Assembly (NCBI GenBank): GCA_028290245.1 | Contig: JAQGKG010000461.1 | Span: 1-10,377, forward strand | Direction of reading: 5' to 3' | Length of the DNA stretch: 10,377 bases | Source of the DNA: Devosia sp. | GTDB taxonomy: Bacteria; Pseudomonadota; Alphaproteobacteria; Rhizobiales; Devosiaceae | Part shown: piece by piece, positions 6,518-10,377 of the stretch | Layout of the letters: each line of letters opens with the position of its first letter | Numbering within the stretch: the first letter of the stretch is position 1 | Program-made: the position numbers and the translations under genes | Notes under the pieces: generated by a model | Told to the model about the DNA's origin: nothing | The model's database searches: none | The model's input: only the letters and a program-made list of their open reading frames with translations

Positions 6518-7267
6518 TATTGCAAAAAGAGCGATGTCGAGCTGCTGAACGACGCTGAGATGCTGGCGTTGCTGGCAGCCCGACCTGTCGCGCTGTTGCC
6601 GATGGGCGCTGTGGAATCGCACGGCGATCATCTGCCTGCCGGGACCGACAATATCCTGGCGCGCCGCTTAGCCTCGGCCCTTGTTGAAAGACTGGCAGGT
6701 TCGGTGCCAGTGCTTCTGTTGCCAGTGCTGCCCTTCGGGCAGGTCTGGTCGTTGTCCGATGCACCGGGCTCGTTCAGTGTTTCCAACGAAACAGTGACCA
6801 GAACTATCGTCGAGCTTGCCAGATCGGCAAAGGCCAAAGGGCTGCAGACCATGGTCGTCGTCAACGCCCACTACGGCAATGCGGCCGCCATTCGAGACGC
6901 CCAGCGCCTGCTCAAGGAGGAAGCGTTCACGCTGGCCCTCTTCAATTATCCGGGCGCCGATGTGCCTACAAAGGCCGTTCGCGAAAAGCTAATCGTGCAT
7001 TCCTCGTTCATGCATGCCTGCGAGATCGAAACGTCCTACATGCTACATCTGGCACCCGAACATGTGCGGATGGAGCACGCGATAAGCAATTATCCGGAGT
7101 TCCCAGGGGACTTCTCTGAAGTGCCGTATCGCTGGAGCGAGTTTTCGGCGAGCCCGGTATTGGGTGACGCAACGGCTGCCACTGCAGAAAAGGGCAGGAT
7201 AATCCTCGATGTTGTGATCAACCGCATGGCCGAACTGATCGGAGAGCTCTACTCTCGCCGGCACTAG
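6515..7267 (+). CDS. Creatininase-family metal-dependent amidohydrolase
   Basis: About 250 aa from the GTG at 6515 (254 aa if TTG 6503 is used). Family landmarks: LPMGAVESHGDHLPAGTDN at 28-46, with Glu34, His36 and Asp45 at the places of the creatininase zinc/manganese ligands; NAHYGN at 117-122 with His119; and HACEIETSYML at 167-177 with Glu170 and Glu172. In true creatininase a Glu follows soon after the second-motif His (HYEN); here it is HYGN, as in non-creatinine members such as ArfB (formamide hydrolase) and MftE (peptidase). Creatinine is therefore probably not the substrate. The family cuts C-N bonds in cyclic or linear amides, so the presence here beside a lactonase-like enzyme suggests a nitrogen-bearing or lactam-like sugar derivative, or an activity not yet described. 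The gene starts 8 nt after the phosphotriesterase-like gene and ends 18 nt before the regulator gene, so it is part of the operon. Confidence 0.85.
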   Translation: MYCKKSDVELLNDAEMLALLAARPVALLPMGAVESHGDHLPAGTDNILARRLASALVERLAGSVPVLLLPVLPFGQVWSLSDAPGSFSVSNETVTRTIVELARSAKAKGLQTMVVVNAHYGNAAAIRDAQRLLKEEAFTLALFNYPGADVPTKAVREKLIVHSSFMHACEIETSYMLHLAPEHVRMEHAISNYPEFPGDFSEVPYRWSEFSASPVLGDATAATAEKGRIILDVVINRMAELIGELYSRRH

Positions 7268-7285
7268 TTCCAGATTCTGCCAGGA

Positions 7286-8101
7286 ATGACCTTGAAAGCC
7301 GATCAAGCGGTGGCCCGCGATCATCGTCCGATCTACATTCAGATCGCCGAAAGTCTTCGTGCGCGAATTTTGTCCGGCTATTACGCGGATCGGCTGGATG
7401 GCGAACTCAAGCTGGTCCAGGAATGGAAGGTCAGCCGCAGGACCATCCAGCAGGCCATCGAGATCCTGGTCCATGAAGGCCTGCTCGGTCGCCAGCAAGG
7501 CGCCGGCACGTTCATTAATCATCGCGGTGTCGCCAAGCGCTACCGAGCTATTACCTCGATCACCGACGGTATTGTCGCCCAAGGCATGAAGGCGAGCTAC
7601 CGCATCCTGTCCTCAGGCCTCGAACCAGCGCCACCGCGTGGCATGGCGTTTTTCGGACTGTCAGCCGGGCAGGATGTCTATAGCCATCGCCGGCTCGTGC
7701 TCGCCGACGATCGCCCCGTTGCAGTAGTCAGCACCATGCTCAACCCGCATGTCCTCAAGGACCTCGAGCTCTCCCATCTCGACAAAGGCCTTTATACGAC
7801 CCTGCGCGAGCAGTATGGACGAACCATCGTTCATGCCGAGGATCATTATCGACCCGTCATCGCGGATGCCGAGATCGCCGGTTACCTGGGCCTTCAGGCT
7901 GGAACGGCCATATTTGTCGCGGAACGCCGGGCGGTGGATCAGGACGGCAGTCCGATGGAACTGTCCGATATCGCGATGACCCCGGTACCATTGGAAATTG
8001 CCATCAGCCAGGTCGGCGCCGACTGGATCGGCAAGCCGCCGCTTACCCAGGAACCATGGGATTACCGCGTCGGCTTCGGTGACTTCAACAGCAAGTCCTA
8101 G
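7286..8101 (+). CDS. GntR-family transcriptional regulator, HutC subfamily (UTRA domain)
   Basis: 271 aa from ATG 7286. The N-terminal winged helix-turn-helix spans about residues 14-78: RPIYIQIAESLRARILSG, the recognition region EWKVSRRTIQQAIEIL, and the wing GLLGRQQGAGTFI. The C-terminal UTRA ligand-binding domain, about residues 95-240, shows the typical VYSHRRLVLADDRPVAV, then IADAEIAGYLGLQAGTAIFV and ERRAVDQDGSPMELS. UTRA proteins are usually repressors released by a small sugar, amino acid or related ligand. As the last gene of the operon it is probably autoregulated, with the inverted repeat at 992-1007 as a likely operator. AGGA touches the ATG directly, so TTG at 7292, 6 nt beyond the AGGA, could be the true start (269 aa). 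The stop TAG at 8099-8101 shares CTAG with the convergent kinase stop. Confidence 0.93.
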   Translation: MTLKADQAVARDHRPIYIQIAESLRARILSGYYADRLDGELKLVQEWKVSRRTIQQAIEILVHEGLLGRQQGAGTFINHRGVAKRYRAITSITDGIVAQGMKASYRILSSGLEPAPPRGMAFFGLSAGQDVYSHRRLVLADDRPVAVVSTMLNPHVLKDLELSHLDKGLYTTLREQYGRTIVHAEDHYRPVIADAEIAGYLGLQAGTAIFVAERRAVDQDGSPMELSDIAMTPVPLEIAISQVGADWIGKPPLTQEPWDYRVGFGDFNSKS

Positions 8102-9615
8102 CGGTATAGCGGAGCCAGCCCGTCCAGAGTAGCCTGACTGACCTGCTGGTAACGGGCAAAGGCTGCATCATAGGTCGGCCTCAGTGTAGCATTCGGCTCA
8201 AACCGATTGGCCAGCACAAAAGTTGTGCGATAGGCTTCTGCGACCGAACCGTACCAGCCGATCGCCGTCCCCGCCAACAGGGCCGCACCCTTGGCGCCGA
8301 ACTCGGTGCCGGCCGGGATTTCGACCGGCAGTCCCGTCACGTCTGCGATCATCTGCGACCAGAACGGGCTGCGCGCTCCGCCCCCAACCAGCCTAATGGC
8401 GTTGATCGGGCGTCCGATTGACTCATAGCAATCGCGGATCGAATAGGCGACGCCTTCAAACACTGCGCGCACCAGGTCGGGGCGTCCGTGACTGGGATCA
8501 AGGCCAGAAAAGCTGGCACGGGCCCCGGGTTCAAGACGCGGCGCAATGATCCCGATTTGGCTGAGGTAAGGCACATAGGTCAGCCTATTGGTACCCGGCG
8601 TGCCACTGGCAGCAATCTGGGTGAGCGCGGCATAGGGATCTTCCAGCAGCTCCAGGTCCGGGCAAAGCGCATCGAGGCACCAGTCAATGTTAGTGGTGCC
8701 GGCGACATTGACCATGGTTTTGAGCCACAAGCCGCCTGGGATGGTGAACAGTATCCCCATGTCGCGCGGGGTAAAAACTGGCGTGGTGGACAAGACGCCG
8801 TTCAGGCAGGTTGTGCCGAGCACCGTGCAGGCCAATCCTTCCTCGGCCGATCCCGAACCGATCACACAGGCGGGCAGATCGCCTGCGCCAATGGCAACCG
8901 GCAGTCCGGCCGACAGACCGACAATCACTGCAGCATCATTTGTCAAATAGCCTGCTAACGCCTCGGAGGGGCGGACATCGGGCAACAGGTGAGCGAACGA
9001 GTCAATTCCAAACAGGTCGAGCAAGTCGGGGTTGAAGCACCGGCCATGAGCGGTCCCGGGGCCAATCGCGGCATCGGTTTCATCAGTGGCGATTTCGCCC
9101 GTCAACCGCATGCGGATGTAGTCCTTGGCCGTCAGTATTTTGAAAGAGCGCTCCACGACCTCTGGTTCGTTCTCGGCCAGCCAGGCCAGCAATGGCAAGG
9201 TGCAACCCAGTTGCATGACCTGACCCGAGCTGTCGAAAAGTTGTGACATCAGGTCCGCATTGGTTGCTCGCAGGCGATCCAACAGTACCTGGGCCCGCCC
9301 GTCATTCCACAAGATGCCAGGACGCACCACCTTGCCCGTCGCATCGATCATCCAACTGCCAATCATTACGGCAGTGATGGCAAGCCCCTTGATTTCCACC
9401 GGATTGACGCCGGATTGGACGACGACATCGCGTAATACGTCGACCACAGCTCGCCACAGCTCTTCCGCATCCATTTCGAACCAGCCCGGCGTCGGCGACA
9501 GCGTGCGCGTGCGTTTTGATGCAACGGCGAACTCAGCTCCCGCACGATCAAACAGCGCGGCCTTCGTAACCGAAGTCCCGATATCAAGCCCGATCACGTA
9601 CGCCGACATATGCAT
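8098..9615 (-). CDS. FGGY-family carbohydrate kinase
   Basis: 505 aa, full length for the FGGY family (xylulokinase, erythritol kinase, LsrK and relatives). It is a cytosolic ATP-dependent sugar or polyol kinase. Visible motifs: phosphate-1 loop GLDIGTSVTK at 9-18, substrate loop WNDGRA at 103-108, GAGDLPA at 243-249 with the likely catalytic base Asp246, phosphate-2 VLGTTCLNG at 265-273, and the adenosine site VGGGARSPFWSQ at 410-421. The WNDGRA loop and overall layout resemble xylulokinase and its neighbours, but the substrate cannot be told. AGGA on the coding strand lies 3 nt before the first ATG (9615) and 9 nt before a second ATG (9609); the second may be the true start, removing two residues. 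The gene is convergent with the operon and overlaps the regulator gene by 4 nt, so it needs its own promoter in 9616-9779, where no strong match was seen. Confidence 0.92.
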   Translation of the reverse strand: MHMSAYVIGLDIGTSVTKAALFDRAGAEFAVASKRTRTLSPTPGWFEMDAEELWRAVVDVLRDVVVQSGVNPVEIKGLAITAVMIGSWMIDATGKVVRPGILWNDGRAQVLLDRLRATNADLMSQLFDSSGQVMQLGCTLPLLAWLAENEPEVVERSFKILTAKDYIRMRLTGEIATDETDAAIGPGTAHGRCFNPDLLDLFGIDSFAHLLPDVRPSEALAGYLTNDAAVIVGLSAGLPVAIGAGDLPACVIGSGSAEEGLACTVLGTTCLNGVLSTTPVFTPRDMGILFTIPGGLWLKTMVNVAGTTNIDWCLDALCPDLELLEDPYAALTQIAASGTPGTNRLTYVPYLSQIGIIAPRLEPGARASFSGLDPSHGRPDLVRAVFEGVAYSIRDCYESIGRPINAIRLVGGGARSPFWSQMIADVTGLPVEIPAGTEFGAKGAALLAGTAIGWYGSVAEAYRTTFVLANRFEPNATLRPTYDAAFARYQQVSQATLDGLAPLYR

Positions 9616-9779
9616 TTGTCCTGTTGATCACACAAGCAGTCATGTCGAGCTTTCAACCATCGGTCAAGCTTCAGAGACCCAGCAACTGCTGCGCCTAATT
9701 CTGCCGTCCAGACCAACGATGCTCTTTGTGTTCGATGCCGAAAGCTGAACTAGGTTGCAAGGCCTTACTGATGGCCCGA
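9616..9779 (-). other. Gap between DUF2270 and kinase genes; no clear promoter or terminator
   Basis: These 164 bp must hold the kinase promoter. On the minus strand a TTGACC and a TTGAAA could serve as -35 elements, but neither has a good -10 at 16-18 bp. A GTCTGGAC at 9706-9713 (minus strand) resembles the GTATGGAC core of the operon's inverted repeat in seven of eight bases but lacks symmetric flanks. Nothing else is recognised. Confidence 0.3.
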
Positions 9780-10377
9780 TCAAACATGCACCTCATCGCC
9801 CCCCCGATCCTTGCCTTGGAAGCAGGCGACTGCCAGACCTACAGAAAAACGACCGATCGCGGCGATTACAAACCAGCCAGGAATTGGTCCAATCGCAGCC
9901 TGACCCACAATAGTGGCTAAGGGCCGAGACGGGTCAAGTAGGCGCCGGCCTGCAAGTCGGGTGACGCGATCTTGACGATCCACGCACACAGCAGGATGAG
10001 AAACATCCAGACATAATTGCGGCGCAGACGACGACGCAAGGCCAGCGTCACGGTGATGCGGAACTTCGGATATCGAAGATCCTGTGCTAGCATCACTAGC
10101 CACGGCTCCGGTCCGCCCTGTGGATCGGCCTCAAAAAACTGGCCGAAATAGTGCCGCTCGAACTGCCGGATCCGCATGCGATATACATCATGGAAGCGAT
10201 ATCGTCGCGCTTCCACAAACAGCATGAGCAAGATGATCACCATGGCGAAGATAGTCAGGCCGTGGTGCGCGGCTGAATTCGAGAGTGAGACGGAGAAACC
10301 GCCAGCGTACTGCCACCCTATGGTGCCTTGGCGCTGATCATGGTTGCGGCCATGGCGGTGACCCCATTCCTCAACAA
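9780..10377 (-). pseudogene. DUF2270 integral membrane protein, 5' end outside window, frameshifted
   Basis: On the minus strand the frame open from the window edge encodes AAHHGLTIFAM, then a membrane segment and FVEARRYRFHDVYRMRIR, a later DLRYPKFRI and LRRRLRRNYVWMFLILLCAWIV, which is the DUF2270 pattern (membrane segment, EARRYR, LRRNY, membrane segment). It meets TAG at 9917-9919. The next frame then continues with GQAAIGPIPGWFVIAA and a basic tail to TGA at 9780-9782, the expected C-terminal part of the family. One lost C in the CCC run at 9921-9923 (GGG on the plus strand) would join them as RLG-P-LATIVGQAAIG. Near the window end (about 10290-10330) the main frame looks unlike the family, while the neighbouring frame reads VTAMAATMISA, so a second indel is possible. 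Function of DUF2270 is unknown. It is probably a separate transcription unit from the kinase, 164 bp away. Confidence 0.65.

Noticed and set aside
5343..6764. Long open frame on the minus strand, 473 codons
   Set aside because: It lies opposite the phosphotriesterase-like and creatininase-family genes, whose motifs are unambiguous. Its composition is that of an antisense shadow in high-GC DNA.
9706..9713. GTCTGGAC on the minus strand as a second operator of the GntR regulator before the kinase gene
   Set aside because: It shares only the 8-bp core with one mismatch, lacks the symmetric flanks of the site at 992-1007, and lies about 90 bp from the kinase start without a clear promoter.
9260..9748. 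Plus-strand open frame of 162 codons opposite the kinase N-terminus
   Set aside because: It is Ser/Thr/Pro-rich with no recognisable domain, and it overlaps the phosphate-1 loop region of the kinase on the other strand.
10286..10377. Hydrophobic plus-strand frame running off the window end (PPYGALALIMVAAMAVTP)
   Set aside because: It has no start codon before the hydrophobic part and is the complement of the membrane segment of the minus-strand DUF2270 gene; hydrophobic runs often mirror on the other strand.
1..10377. CRISPR arrays, tRNA/rRNA genes, insertion sequences, attachment sites, phage or toxin-antitoxin genes
   Set aside because: No regularly spaced repeats, no transposase or integrase motifs, no RNA-gene-like folds and no terminal inverted repeats were seen; the window reads as ordinary metabolic DNA.

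Overview
The window is high-GC DNA, dense in genes with short or negative gene spacing. The protein types (RbsC-type permeases, a HutC/UTRA regulator, FGGY kinase, DUF2270 protein) fit an alphaproteobacterium of the Hyphomicrobiales (Rhizobium/Devosia-like). That placement is inference from protein style, not from a marker gene.

Layout. (1) Positions 1-933, + strand: the C-terminal part of a TIM-barrel, glycoside-hydrolase-like protein cut by the window edge. (2) Positions 934-1073: an intergenic region with a sigma70-like promoter whose 16-bp spacer is exactly an inverted repeat, a good candidate for a GntR/HutC-type operator. (3) Positions 1074-8101, + strand: one tightly packed operon. It encodes a periplasmic sugar-binding protein, a double-domain sugar ABC ATPase, two RbsC-type permeases, a phosphotriesterase-family metallohydrolase (probably a lactonase), a creatininase-family metallohydrolase, and a GntR/UTRA repressor-type regulator. 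A perfect 11-bp hairpin separates the binding-protein gene from the ATPase gene. (4) Positions 8098-9615, - strand: an FGGY carbohydrate kinase convergent with the operon; the last bases of it and the regulator gene share one CTAG. (5) Positions 9780-10377, - strand: a DUF2270 membrane protein, running off the window and broken by at least one frameshift.

How it works together (inference). The operon looks like a self-regulated uptake and catabolic unit for a sugar or sugar derivative. The CUT2-type ABC transporter imports it, the two metal-dependent hydrolases open a lactone and/or an amide or related ring, the FGGY kinase phosphorylates it, and the UTRA-domain regulator senses a ligand and probably acts at the promoter before the binding-protein gene. 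The substrate cannot be named from sequence alone.

Quality warning. Four single-base indels are visible: one in the binding-protein gene, two that cancel out in the second permease, and one in DUF2270. A further indel is suspected in DUF2270 near the window end. The four clear ones lie in short same-base runs, and the sequence on both sides is otherwise well-conserved coding. This pattern suggests sequencing or assembly errors more than gene decay, but the window alone cannot settle it.
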